From the NCBI RefSeq assembly GCF_003259905.1, contig NZ_QLMG01000043.1, positions 1-36,705 of the forward strand: DNA of 36,705 nt, given 5' to 3'. The notes under the pieces were generated by a model, which worked only from the letters and a program-made list of their open reading frames with translations, did no database searches and was not told the DNA's origin. This document shows, one piece after another, positions 30,028-36,705 of the stretch. The stretch is from Salipiger aestuarii. GTDB taxonomy: Bacteria > Pseudomonadota > Alphaproteobacteria > Rhodobacterales > Rhodobacteraceae. Made by a program: the position numbers and the translations under genes. Within the stretch, counting starts at the first letter, position 1. Every line of letters begins with the position of its first letter.

Positions 30028-30170
30028 CCGCCGGATACCCCGACTTCTGCCGTGCCGCTAAGCGTCATCGACACGCCGGAGTCAGATTTCGGCTCGGGCG
30101 GGACCGGCGGACCATCCGCGCCGCACCCGGCAATCAGACATACCAGCCCGAGGGCCACAAGCGTTTTCAT
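30021..30170 (-). CDS. 49-residue lipoprotein coupled to argH
   Basis: This short gene has an ATG that overlaps the argH stop (ATGA at 30170-30167). The product begins [20 protein letters not shown], a signal peptide with a lipobox (IAGC, lipidated Cys16), followed by a Pro-rich linker ([10 protein letters not shown]) and a short tail ending VGVSGGW. It should be an envelope-anchored lipoprotein. A tiny lipoprotein gene after argH is a recurrent feature of Rhodobacterales, where it normally precedes lysA; here a DUF2834 gene follows instead. Function is unknown. The start, lipobox and coupling together make it convincing despite its length. Confidence 0.82.
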   Translation of the reverse strand: MKTLVALGLVCLIAGCGADGPPVPPEPKSDSGVSMTLSGTAEVGVSGGW

Positions 30171-31558
30171 CCAAGGATCTCCTTCCAGCGAGCCACCTGT
30201 TCGCGCACCCGCACCGGTGCAGTGCCGCCATAGCTCAGGCGGCTTGCAACCGAATTATGCACGCCCAGCACGTCAAAGATACCGCTGGTGATCGCCGGGC
30301 TGACCGATTGCATGTCCTCCAGCGACAGGTCGGGCAGGTCGCAGCCCTTCCTTTCCGCCATCGCCACCAGCGCGCCGGTGACGTGATGCGCAGCGCGGAA
30401 CGGCAGGCCGGTTTCGCGCACCAGCCAGTCGGCAAGATCGGTCGCGGTGGAAAAGCCCGCCGATGCGGCGGCTTCCAGATTGGCGACATTCGCGGTCATG
30501 TCGCGCACCATGCCATCCATCGCGGCCAGCGCCAGCATCAGGTTGTCGGCGGCGTCGAACACTTGTTCCTTGTCCTCCTGCATATCCTTGGAATAGGCCA
30601 GCGGCAGGCCCTTCATCACCGTCATCAGTGCGACATTTGCCCCGAAGATCCGCCCGATCTTGGCGCGGATCAGCTCGGCAGCGTCGGGGTTTTTCTTTTG
30701 CGGCATGATCGACGAGCCGGTCGAAAAGCGATCCGACAGCGCCACGAACCGGAACTGGGCGGACGACCAGATCACCAGCTCTTCGGCAAAGCGGCTCAGG
30801 TGCATGGCGCAGATGCTGGCGGCGCCGAGGAAATCCAGCGCGAAATCACGGTCGCTGACCGCGTCCAGCGAATTCGCGGCGGGCCGGTCGAACCCAAGCG
30901 CCTGCGCGGTCATGTGGCGGTCGATGGGAAACCCGGTGCCAGCCAGCGCGGCGGCGCCAAGCGGGCTTTCGTTCATGCGGGCGCGGGCGTCGCGCACGCG
31001 GCTCAGATCGCGGGCGAACATTTCCACATAGGCCATCATGTGGTGGCCCCAGGTCACCGGCTGCGCGGTTTGCAGGTGGGTAAAGCCGGGCATGACCCAG
31101 TCGGCGCCCGCTTCGGCCTGACCGACAAGGGCCCGGATCAGCGCCAGCAGCCCCTGTTCGAACGCGTCGAACTGATCGCGCACCCAGAGTTTGAAATCCG
31201 TCGCCACCTGATCGTTGCGCGACCGGCCCGTGTGCAGACGACCGGCGGGTTCGCCGACAACCTCTTTCAGCCGTGCCTCGACATTCATGTGAATGTCTTC
31301 CAGCGCGGTGGAAAAGGCGAACTCGCCGCGCTCGATCTCTGACAGTACCGTGAGCAGGCCTTCCCGGATCGCTTCGGCGTCGCTATCACTGATGATGCCC
31401 GTGGCGGCCAGCATGGCGGCGTGGGCCCTTGAACCGGCGATATCCTGCGCCGCAAGCCGCTTGTCGAACCCGATCGAGGCGTTGATCGCCTCCATGATCG
31501 CATCGGGCCCGGCGGCAAAGCGGCCGCCCCACATCTGGTTCGAGGTCTTGTCCGACAT
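30167..31558 (-). CDS. argH: Argininosuccinate lyase
   Basis: ArgH cleaves argininosuccinate to arginine and fumarate, the last step of arginine synthesis. The 463-residue product has normal length and the fumarase/aspartase superfamily signature in [12 protein letters not shown], plus [35 protein letters not shown] (catalytic His) and [15 protein letters not shown]. The ATG at 31558 is preceded by GGAGG. Reading further upstream would enter the divergent tlpA gene. The start codons of argH and tlpA are separated by only 22 bp, so the argH promoter must lie within tlpA; a weak candidate is TTGCAA (31632-31627) with TATACA (31611-31606). The downstream lipoprotein gene overlaps its stop. Confidence 0.96.
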   Translation of the reverse strand: MSDKTSNQMWGGRFAAGPDAIMEAINASIGFDKRLAAQDIAGSRAHAAMLAATGIISDSDAEAIREGLLTVLSEIERGEFAFSTALEDIHMNVEARLKEVVGEPAGRLHTGRSRNDQVATDFKLWVRDQFDAFEQGLLALIRALVGQAEAGADWVMPGFTHLQTAQPVTWGHHMMAYVEMFARDLSRVRDARARMNESPLGAAALAGTGFPIDRHMTAQALGFDRPAANSLDAVSDRDFALDFLGAASICAMHLSRFAEELVIWSSAQFRFVALSDRFSTGSSIMPQKKNPDAAELIRAKIGRIFGANVALMTVMKGLPLAYSKDMQEDKEQVFDAADNLMLALAAMDGMVRDMTANVANLEAAASAGFSTATDLADWLVRETGLPFRAAHHVTGALVAMAERKGCDLPDLSLEDMQSVSPAITSGIFDVLGVHNSVASRLSYGGTAPVRVREQVARWKEILG

Positions 31559-31580
31559 GCTGATGCCTCCGGGAGGAAAA

Positions 31581-32141
31581 ATGAGAAATCTGGCGCTTGC
31601 GCTCCTGTATACCGCCGCTGCGGCGCTTGCAAATCCGGCCACGGCCGACATCGCCAGCGCGGATGCGCTGCGCGATGGCGATATGAAAAAGCTCAATTTC
31701 CATTCAGAAGCGAAACCGGCCGGCGACGCGGATTTCACCACGTTCGAAGGCGCGCCGCTCAACCTGACCGACTGGCGGGGCAAATGGGTTCTGGTGAATT
31801 TCTGGGCGACATGGTGCGCGCCCTGCCGCAAGGAAATGCCGGCGCTGGCCGAATTGCAGCGCGATCTGGGTGGCGACAGTTTCGAGGTCGTGACGATTGC
31901 GACGGGCCGCAACCCGCCCCCCGCGATGCAGCAATTCTTTGACGAAATCGGCGTCGACAACCTGCCCCTGCATCGCGACCCGAAATCCGGGCTGGCCCGG
32001 CAGATGGGGGTGCTCGGCCTGCCGATCAGTGTGATCCTTAACCCCGACGGCGACGAGGTCGCGCGCCTTCAGGGCGATGCCGACTGGCAATCCGACAGCG
32101 CCAGGGCCGTGCTGTCCGCGCTTATCCTGCCCGAAAGCTGA
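31581..32141 (+). CDS. TlpA-family periplasmic thiol-disulfide reductase
   Basis: A 186-residue exported thioredoxin-like protein, expected to keep selected periplasmic cysteines reduced, as TlpA/ResA proteins do in cytochrome maturation. An N-terminal signal peptide ([20 protein letters not shown]) precedes the thioredoxin domain with the active site C79-A-P-C82 in [16 protein letters not shown] and the cis-Pro loop in [16 protein letters not shown]. The start at 31581 is chosen for the signal peptide and for GGGAGGA immediately upstream; an open frame back to 31293 would lie inside argH. No cytochrome maturation genes are nearby, so the substrate is unknown. Confidence 0.9.
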   Translation: MRNLALALLYTAAAALANPATADIASADALRDGDMKKLNFHSEAKPAGDADFTTFEGAPLNLTDWRGKWVLVNFWATWCAPCRKEMPALAELQRDLGGDSFEVVTIATGRNPPPAMQQFFDEIGVDNLPLHRDPKSGLARQMGVLGLPISVILNPDGDEVARLQGDADWQSDSARAVLSALILPES

Positions 32142-32150
32142 AACCGAAAA

Positions 32151-32176
32151 CGGGGCAGGGAATTCCCCCTGCCCCG
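32151..32176. terminator. Bidirectional terminator between tlpA and the convergent secreted-protein gene
   Basis: A perfect 10-bp stem, CGGGGCAGGG with its complement, encloses a 6-base loop (AATTCC) 9 bp after the tlpA stop. On the minus strand it is followed by TTTTCGGTTT, a usable T-run for the convergent gene ending at 32220. Confidence 0.7.
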
Positions 32177-32219
32177 CCTCGTCTCAACACTGTCCGAAAG
32201 AATTGCCGCACCATGGACG

Positions 32220-32762
32220 CTAGTTCAGCGCCATCAGGATACGGCGGGATTGGGTCTTTTCACCGCTCAAGTGGTCTCTGGCCCAGCCTTTCATGGCCGC
32301 TCCGAGCTGATCGAGTTCCAACGCCCCCGTCGAAACCAGCCCACCAAGCCCCCATTCCTTCCACGCCAGCCCCAGCGCCGTTTCTCGTGTCACCCGTTGC
32401 CGGGCTTCACGGAAACCGTTGAAATGGACGATGACATAAGCGCAGCGCCCCATAGTGCGTGCGCAGCGATGCGGTTCATAGCGCGTGATCCGGCCATCGG
32501 CCGTCACGTCCCGCACCACCTCGCCCCGGTCGTTGGTGTAGTAGCTGCCCAAGAAAACCGGTGTGTTGCCCTTGCTCTCATAAGTGTCGAATTGGAAAAG
32601 CTCGTTCGTTTGCCCGCGTGCGACGTGGCTTTGATAGGCACCGTGCCCGTCCTCCATCACCATCAGCGAACCGGGCGCCATGCGCGCGGTCTTCCAGGCG
32701 ATGTCGGCGTGCAGCGGTACGCTGGCCAGCGTCAGGATTGCAGACAAGAAAAAAGCGCGCAT
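32220..32762 (-). CDS. Unrecognised secreted protein, 180 residues
   Basis: A predicted periplasmic or secreted protein of a family I do not recognise. The N-terminus MRAFFLSAILTLASVPLHA is a clear signal peptide with cleavage near residue 19 (LHA-DI). The mature part is rich in Gly/Arg/Tyr, with two cysteines (EPHRCARTMGRCAYVIV) that could form a disulfide, and a region GSYYTNDRGEVVRDVTADGR suggestive of beta structure. No catalytic motif is seen. GGAG lies nine bases or so upstream of the ATG. It is alone, between tlpA (convergent, shared terminator) and the extensin-like gene; 190 bp separate it from the latter. Confidence 0.7.
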   Translation of the reverse strand: MRAFFLSAILTLASVPLHADIAWKTARMAPGSLMVMEDGHGAYQSHVARGQTNELFQFDTYESKGNTPVFLGSYYTNDRGEVVRDVTADGRITRYEPHRCARTMGRCAYVIVHFNGFREARQRVTRETALGLAWKEWGLGGLVSTGALELDQLGAAMKGWARDHLSGEKTQSRRILMALN

Positions 32763-32952
32763 GGCGCGTGCATCTCCGGTTTCACGGCCCCCACCGCTAC
32801 GGACAACTTTGACGAAAACTTGTCACAGTTCAAGCGTTTGCCACATTCCGGCCACAAAAGGCGCCGCTAGGCGGACAATGCCGTCCGAAGGGTCGCAATG
32901 GTTCACGGATGGCACAAGCATTGACGCTTTGGCCGCGAATCACCGGGGGCAA

Positions 32953-33822
32953 TCAGCGACAGTAAGGTCCGCCGCGATGCCGCGCGGTGTCGTAATGCAG
33001 GTGATCTTCGTGATACCCGTCAGAGCCCGGCCCCAGCGTGGTTCCGAAAATCCCGCAGCCGGACTTGTGCAAGCGGCGCAACGCCCGCCCCTTTGGCCCG
33101 GAATGCCAGTCGCGCAGCACGCTGATTTCGTCGCCATTCGCAAGGAAGACGCCGGAAATGTCGATGGCATGACCCCGGCCATGCTCACTGACCTTGGCGC
33201 CGGGCACGTTGTTGCGCGTCCGGCACGCGTAATGCGCGGCGACGCGTAGTCCCGCAGCCCCGCCGCCAAGGCGGCCCACAGCGGGTTTCACCCCCTTGTT
33301 GACCCAGCGTTTCAGCGCCTTTGCCGTGGTGCAATCCAGCATCGCCGATTGGCTGAGCGCAACGCCCGACACCGAGTGGACCTTGACCGCATCTTCAATC
33401 CCGCAGCCGCGAATGCGCCCCGGAACAAAGCCCACCGGCTCGCCCTGAATGGCCGGATCGCCGCAGATCGCGCCCTTGCGCCGCGCCTCGCGCTGCGACA
33501 TCACACGGCGCACCAGACTGTTGGGGCGCAGCACCGGCAGACGAGACAGGCCCACCGCCTGCGCCGACACGCCCGCGAATGCGCTTGCGCGGCTGAGCGT
33601 TCCGACCACATCCTCGGGAATGAAACCGGGAATGCCCGCGCCGCGCAGATGCTGCCCAAGGGTCTGGTGCAAGTTCGGGGTGGCGCCTTCGGGGCGGGGC
33701 TGCGGGCGAAGAGGCTGGGCGATGACATCCCCCTTGGGCGGCGGGCGCAGCGAGGTCGCGGGCGCCTCGGCCATCGCTTGTGTCGCAAGCGCCAGTACCG
33801 CGAAAAGCAACCCAGGGCGCAT
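32953..33822 (-). CDS. Extensin-like C-terminal domain protein (peptidase M15-like fold), secreted
   Basis: A 289-residue exported protein of the bacterial extensin-like family. A signal peptide (LLFAVLALATQAMA, cleavage near residue 18) and a Pro-rich linker precede the conserved domain. Metal-site-like motifs in that domain are SEHGRGHAIDISGV and GYHEDHLHYD, arranged as in zinc D-Ala-D-Ala/LAS-type peptidases, with several paired cysteines (AICGDPAI, RIRGCGIED, MLDCTTA, HYACRTRN, KSGCGIFG). A peptidoglycan role is plausible but not established for the family. Its ATG lies two bases after the tyrA stop, so it is the last gene of hisC-tyrA-extensin-like, despite having no evident role in amino-acid synthesis. 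Confidence 0.85.
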   Translation of the reverse strand: MRPGLLFAVLALATQAMAEAPATSLRPPPKGDVIAQPLRPQPRPEGATPNLHQTLGQHLRGAGIPGFIPEDVVGTLSRASAFAGVSAQAVGLSRLPVLRPNSLVRRVMSQREARRKGAICGDPAIQGEPVGFVPGRIRGCGIEDAVKVHSVSGVALSQSAMLDCTTAKALKRWVNKGVKPAVGRLGGGAAGLRVAAHYACRTRNNVPGAKVSEHGRGHAIDISGVFLANGDEISVLRDWHSGPKGRALRRLHKSGCGIFGTTLGPGSDGYHEDHLHYDTARHRGGPYCR

Positions 33823-33824
33823 CG

Positions 33825-34736
33825 TCAGCCGTCCTTTCTGATCCGCCCGAAGTCAGGAGCGTCCGTATCCTGACCGGCCCGAAGAATCCCCCGGCGGATG
33901 CTGCGCGTATGGGTGAAATAGTCAAACAGCGTGTCCCCGTCGCCGGTGCGAATGGCCCGTTGCAGGGCGAACAGCTCTTCGGTGAACCGGCCAAGGATTT
34001 CCAGTGCGGCATCCTTGTTGGTCAGGAAGACGTCGCGCCACATGGTCGGATCGCTTGCCGCGATGCGGGTGAAATCGCGAAATCCCGCAGCCGAAAACTT
34101 GATGACCTCCTGGTCGGACACCCGGCGCAGATCGTCCGCGACCCCCACCATGGTATAGGCGATCAGGTGCGGCACATGGCTGACCACGGCGCAGACCAGA
34201 TCGTGATGCGCCACCTCCATCCGCTCGGTGCTGGCGCCCAGCGCCTGCCAGTAGGATTCAAGCTGCGCTGTCGCCTGCTCGGGCGCGCCCTCCGGCACGA
34301 TGAGACACCAGCGATTGTCAAACAGGCTGGCAAAGCCGGATTCGGGGCCGGAATGCTCGGTTCCCGCCATCGGATGGGCGGGCACGAAATTCACGCCGTT
34401 TGGCAAGTGCGGCGCTACCGCTTCGATGACCGACGCCTTGACCGAGCCGACATCGGTTACCGTGCAGCCGGGTTTCAGGTGGGGCGCAATGGTTGCCGCG
34501 ATGGCCCCCATGGCGCCAACCGGCACGGCAAGCACGACAAGATCCGCATCCCGGACGGCCGCTTCGGCGCTGTCGCAGATGGTGTCGCACAGGCCGATCC
34601 TGCGCGCGGTGTCCCGCGTGGATGCCGAGCGGGCATAGCCGGTGACATGGCTGTCCATCCCCGCGCGACGCATCGCCCAGAACATCGAAGAGGCGATCAG
34701 CCCCAGCCCGATCAAAGCGACGCGCGGATAGGTCAT
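33825..34736 (-). CDS. tyrA: Prephenate/arogenate (cyclohexadienyl) dehydrogenase
   Basis: A 303-residue NAD(P)-dependent dehydrogenase that oxidatively decarboxylates prephenate or arogenate on the way to tyrosine. The N-terminal Rossmann fold shows [20 protein letters not shown]. The catalytic region includes [24 protein letters not shown] (active-site His) and [11 protein letters not shown]. It lacks an ACT domain, so feedback control at a separate allosteric domain is not expected. The ATG at 34736 overlaps the hisC stop as ATGA; an upstream in-frame start at 34883 falls inside hisC. Cofactor and substrate preference cannot be read with certainty. Confidence 0.94.
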   Translation of the reverse strand: MTYPRVALIGLGLIASSMFWAMRRAGMDSHVTGYARSASTRDTARRIGLCDTICDSAEAAVRDADLVVLAVPVGAMGAIAATIAPHLKPGCTVTDVGSVKASVIEAVAPHLPNGVNFVPAHPMAGTEHSGPESGFASLFDNRWCLIVPEGAPEQATAQLESYWQALGASTERMEVAHHDLVCAVVSHVPHLIAYTMVGVADDLRRVSDQEVIKFSAAGFRDFTRIAASDPTMWRDVFLTNKDAALEILGRFTEELFALQRAIRTGDGDTLFDYFTHTRSIRRGILRAGQDTDAPDFGRIRKDG

Positions 34737-35818
34737 CTTGCGCCCGCCTTGAACAGGCCGATGCAATGGGCGACCCGGCGGCACGATGCCTCGTCCCCGA
34801 CGGTGATGCGCAGCGCGGCGGGCAGCTTGTAGCCGGTAACCCGGCGCACAAGAATGCCCTGCGATTGCAGGAACGTATCGCAAGCCCCGGCCTCGTCAGG
34901 GCTGCCAAAGCGGGCCAGAACGAAATTCGCGGTCGACGCATCCGACGGCACGCCATGCTCCGCAAGTGCCTCGGCCAGCCAGGCGCGCCAGCGGGTGTTT
35001 TCCTCACGCGACTTCTCGACATGGGCGGTGTCGCGAATCGCAGCCTCGGCGGCCTTGAGCGCGACGGACGAAAGATTGAACGGTTGTCTGATGCGCGTCA
35101 GCACGTCGATGATGTATTGTGGCCCGTATCCCCAACCAACGCGCATACCGCCCAGCCCGTAAAGCTTGGAAAACGTGCGCGTCATGATGACGTTCTGCCG
35201 CGATTCCACAAGGCGCGCGCCGCCGTCGTAACCTTCGACATAGTCCGCATAGGCGCCATCCAGAACGAGGATCGCCTGCGGCGGAAGATTGTCTGCCAGC
35301 CGCTCGATCTCGGCAAGACCGATCATCGTGCCGGTGGGATTGTTCGGATTCGCGATGAAAACAAGCTTGGTGCGGTCGCTGCAAGCGGCCAGAATGGTGT
35401 CTACGCAAACCACGCGTTCGCGCTCGGCCACCTCGACGGGGGTCGCGCCCACAGACTGCGCAAGGATCGCATACATCGCAAAGCCGTGTTCGGTGTGGAT
35501 CACCTCATCGCCGGGCCCGGCATAGGCCTGAGCAAGGAATTGCAGCACCTCGTCAGAACCGACACCGCAAATAATGCGCGACGACTGAAGCCCGTGAACC
35601 TCGGCGATGGCAGTCCGCAACTCCGCGTGATCGGTCGAGGGATAGCGATGGATCTCGTGCACGACCCGGCGCACGGCATCCTGTGCCGCAGGCGACGGCC
35701 CGAACGGGTTCTCGTTCGAACTGAGTTTAATAACGTTGCTCACGCCATCCACGCTCGACTTGCCGCCAACGTAAAGCGCAATATCCATGATACCCGGCTG
35801 CGGCTCGATGCCCGCCAT
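34733..35818 (-). CDS. hisC: Histidinol-phosphate/aromatic aminotransferase
   Basis: A 361-residue class I PLP aminotransferase of the HisC family. It transaminates imidazole-acetol phosphate in histidine synthesis, and HisC enzymes next to tyrA often also serve tyrosine/phenylalanine. PLP-binding features are visible: [22 protein letters not shown]159 in [12 protein letters not shown]187/Y190 in VLDGAYADY, and the Schiff-base lysine K218 in [18 protein letters not shown]. The start at 35818 ([10 protein letters not shown]) follows a purine-rich GGGGGTGACGACA. An open frame extends to 36226 but passes through two palindromes and is not protein-like. First gene of hisC-tyrA-extensin-like. Confidence 0.94.
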   Translation of the reverse strand: MAGIEPQPGIMDIALYVGGKSSVDGVSNVIKLSSNENPFGPSPAAQDAVRRVVHEIHRYPSTDHAELRTAIAEVHGLQSSRIICGVGSDEVLQFLAQAYAGPGDEVIHTEHGFAMYAILAQSVGATPVEVAERERVVCVDTILAACSDRTKLVFIANPNNPTGTMIGLAEIERLADNLPPQAILVLDGAYADYVEGYDGGARLVESRQNVIMTRTFSKLYGLGGMRVGWGYGPQYIIDVLTRIRQPFNLSSVALKAAEAAIRDTAHVEKSREENTRWRAWLAEALAEHGVPSDASTANFVLARFGSPDEAGACDTFLQSQGILVRRVTGYKLPAALRITVGDEASCRRVAHCIGLFKAGAR

Positions 35819-35893
35819 TGTCGTCACCCCCGGAAAACGTTGCCGAAACCTTCTAACTTGCACCGCCCCACATGACCAGACGCCCTGCCCGGC

Positions 35894-35923
35894 CCCAAGA
35901 AAATTCGTACGAATTTTCTTGGG
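35894..35923. repeat. 30-bp perfect palindrome (first of a pair) upstream of hisC
   Basis: The sequence is its own reverse complement over 30 bases, with arms CCCAAGAAAATTCG around a central TA. Its inner 24 bases follow the plan AAGA, three bases, TTCG, two bases, CGAA, three bases, TCTT, which the second repeat 49 bp away also follows. It could be a protein-binding site, an RNA hairpin in the hisC leader, or a copy of a dispersed palindromic repeat. Confidence 0.85.
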
Positions 35924-35943
35924 CGCTTGCGACGGCGCTGACG

Positions 35944-35971
35944 CGAAGATTTTTCGAACGAAAAATCTTCG
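35944..35971. repeat. 28-bp inverted repeat (second of a pair) upstream of hisC
   Basis: Arms of 13 bases, CGAAGATTTTTCG and its exact complement, flank a central AA. The inner 24 bases share the AAGA/TTCG/CGAA/TCTT plan of the 35894-35923 palindrome, with the variable three bases changed from AAA to TTT. Such compensating arms suggest selection on symmetry. Confidence 0.85.
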
Positions 35972-36244
35972 GTTGGCAAGAGCATTGCGAAAGGCCCGCT
36001 GCTGGGTTTCGCCGATGGCTTTGAGAACGTGGTCCAAACGGCGGTGTAGCGGCGGCCTCTCTATGCACTGCGCCCCGACGGGACCGCGGGAGGGACGTCG
36101 CGTTCGGCCGCATACACGCACGGCCGCGACGCGAGCCCCCATCATCACGCGAGTCCAACTTTCGAGGCTGGTGCGGGGAGATGTCGCGGTCCGTACCGGC
36201 GGCCAAGGGCCTCGCCGGTTGGGCACAAATGGATCATTCCGATG

Positions 36245-36705
36245 GGCGTTGTTGCAGACCTCCCGCCTGAGGCGTGATTTCCCGTTACCCCGCTGACGTT
36301 ATGCCACGCGGACGATCACGGCGGTGCCGAGGGCGTTGAAGCGGTTCACAAGGGCGACACGAATGTGGATCTCGGCGGTCTGGCGGTCGGGGTCTCTTGC
36401 GGCGATGCGTTCGCCGAATGCCTTAATGCCTCGCATCTTGGCCTCGGCGCGGCTTCGGGCGTGGTATCCGGTCCAATGCTTCCAGAATGCACGACCGTAG
36501 CGTTTCGCAGCGCGCAGCGTCTCGTTCCGAGCTTTCGCCGCCGGGCAGTCTTCCTTCCAGGCGCGCCCGTTCTTCCGGATCGGGATAATCGGGATGGCCT
36601 GCCGTTCGGTGATGGCGGCATGGCAACGGCGGGTGTCGTAGCCACCGTCGGCGGTCACCGTTCCGATCTGCTCGTCCTCGAAGATCTGGCCGAGCAACTC
36701 GGGCA
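36245..36705 (-). mobile_element. IS5-family insertion sequence, 3' part (cut by window edge)
   Basis: The visible end carries GGCGTTGTTGCA near 36245, a sequence characteristic of the termini of many alphaproteobacterial IS5 elements, about 55 bp downstream of the transposase stop. The element continues past the window, so the other terminus and target duplication cannot be checked. The exact terminal base is uncertain by a few positions. Confidence 0.65.
36299..36705 (-). CDS. IS5-family transposase, C-terminal about 135 residues (cut by window edge)
   Basis: The frame runs in from beyond the window and ends at the TAA at 36301-36299. The visible part, from PELLGQIFEDEQIG, has the second catalytic aspartate in TADGGYDTRRCHAAI and the final catalytic glutamate in WTGYHARSRAEAKMRG, followed by ARDPDRQTAEIHIRVALVNR, all typical of IS5-family DDE transposases. 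No frameshift is seen in the visible portion. Whether the element is intact depends on sequence outside the window. Confidence 0.88.
   Translation of the reverse strand, partial: PELLGQIFEDEQIGTVTADGGYDTRRCHAAITERQAIPIIPIRKNGRAWKEDCPAAKARNETLRAAKRYGRAFWKHWTGYHARSRAEAKMRGIKAFGERIAARDPDRQTAEIHIRVALVNRFNALGTAVIVRVA

Larger units (their letters stand above)
35819..36243. other. Non-coding stretch between hisC and the IS5 element
   Basis: About 425 bp with no supported gene. It must contain the hisC promoter and holds two related inverted repeats (35894-35923 and 35944-35971). A short plus-strand frame, 35942-36047, ends with a protein-like tail ([20 protein letters not shown] then a stop), perhaps a relic. 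A GC-rich imperfect dyad lies at 36096-36131. The remainder shows nothing I recognise. Confidence 0.5.

Noticed and set aside
36096-36131. GC-rich imperfect dyad (CGTCGCG, GGCCG and complements) near the IS5 end
   Set aside because: Interrupted arms and a 10-base loop in very GC-rich DNA; no T-run or adjacent gene end to support a terminator.
35819-36226. N-terminal extension of hisC giving a 497-residue product
   Set aside because: The extension translates through two palindromes, has no aminotransferase similarity, and the 35818 start matches the family's normal length.

Overview
The window is GC-rich chromosomal DNA (roughly two thirds G+C) from an alphaproteobacterium, most likely a member of the Rhodobacterales (Roseobacter/Rhodobacter group). 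The protein sequences, the gpmI-envC-ctpA-rppH cluster, a lysA-TIGR02302 (DUF4175) pair, argH beside a tiny lipoprotein and a divergent TlpA protein, and hisC-tyrA-extensin-like all fit that group. Genes are tightly packed, with many ATGA/GTGA stop-start overlaps. I see no tRNA, rRNA, CRISPR array, phage or plasmid replication gene.

Layout. 1-525: 5' part of an IS110-family transposase, cut by the window edge and abutting the 3' end of a GFA-family gene (539-958, -). 1150-2929: GlsB/YeaQ-type membrane protein, CaCA-like cation exchanger, and an unrecognised 109-residue protein. 3210-8315: dapE, an orphan dihydrolipoamide-dehydrogenase-like flavoprotein, and rnr. 8322-12915 (-): gpmI, an EnvC-like amidase activator, ctpA and rppH (glycolysis, envelope and RNA 5'-end processing). 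13060-17870 (+): lysA, a large TIGR02302 membrane protein with a Gln/Gly-rich tail, then a MarR-GNAT fusion preceded by a very strong palindrome. 18263-22876 (+): rlmN, a cysteine-bearing unknown protein, and a copper-efflux unit (copA-cueR) with a textbook CueR promoter that begins inside the preceding gene. 22934-24715 (-): aspS. 24900-29683 (+): a cyclopropane-fatty-acid synthase and carB. 29713-31558 (-): argH, a 49-residue lipoprotein and a DUF2834 protein, with TlpA divergent (31581-32141, +). 32220-35818 (-): a secreted unknown, then hisC-tyrA-extensin-like. 35819-36243: non-coding DNA with two related perfect inverted repeats. 36299-36705: the 3' end of an IS5-family transposase, cut by the window edge.

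How the genes fit together. Most encode core metabolism: lysine/diaminopimelate (dapE, lysA), arginine/pyrimidine (carB, argH), histidine/aromatic amino acids (hisC, tyrA), glycolysis (gpmI), RNA metabolism and translation (rnr, rppH, rlmN, aspS) and cell envelope (envC-like, ctpA, extensin-like, cfa, DUF4175). The clear accessory stress module is copA-cueR.

I found no convincing new multi-gene system. The items most worth a second look are regulatory or architectural: two palindromes upstream of hisC sharing a 24-bp plan, the 18-bp-arm palindrome just before the MarR-GNAT start, the 22-bp gap between the divergent argH and tlpA starts, the CueR promoter embedded in a coding sequence, and the separation of argH-lipoprotein from lysA-TIGR02302.
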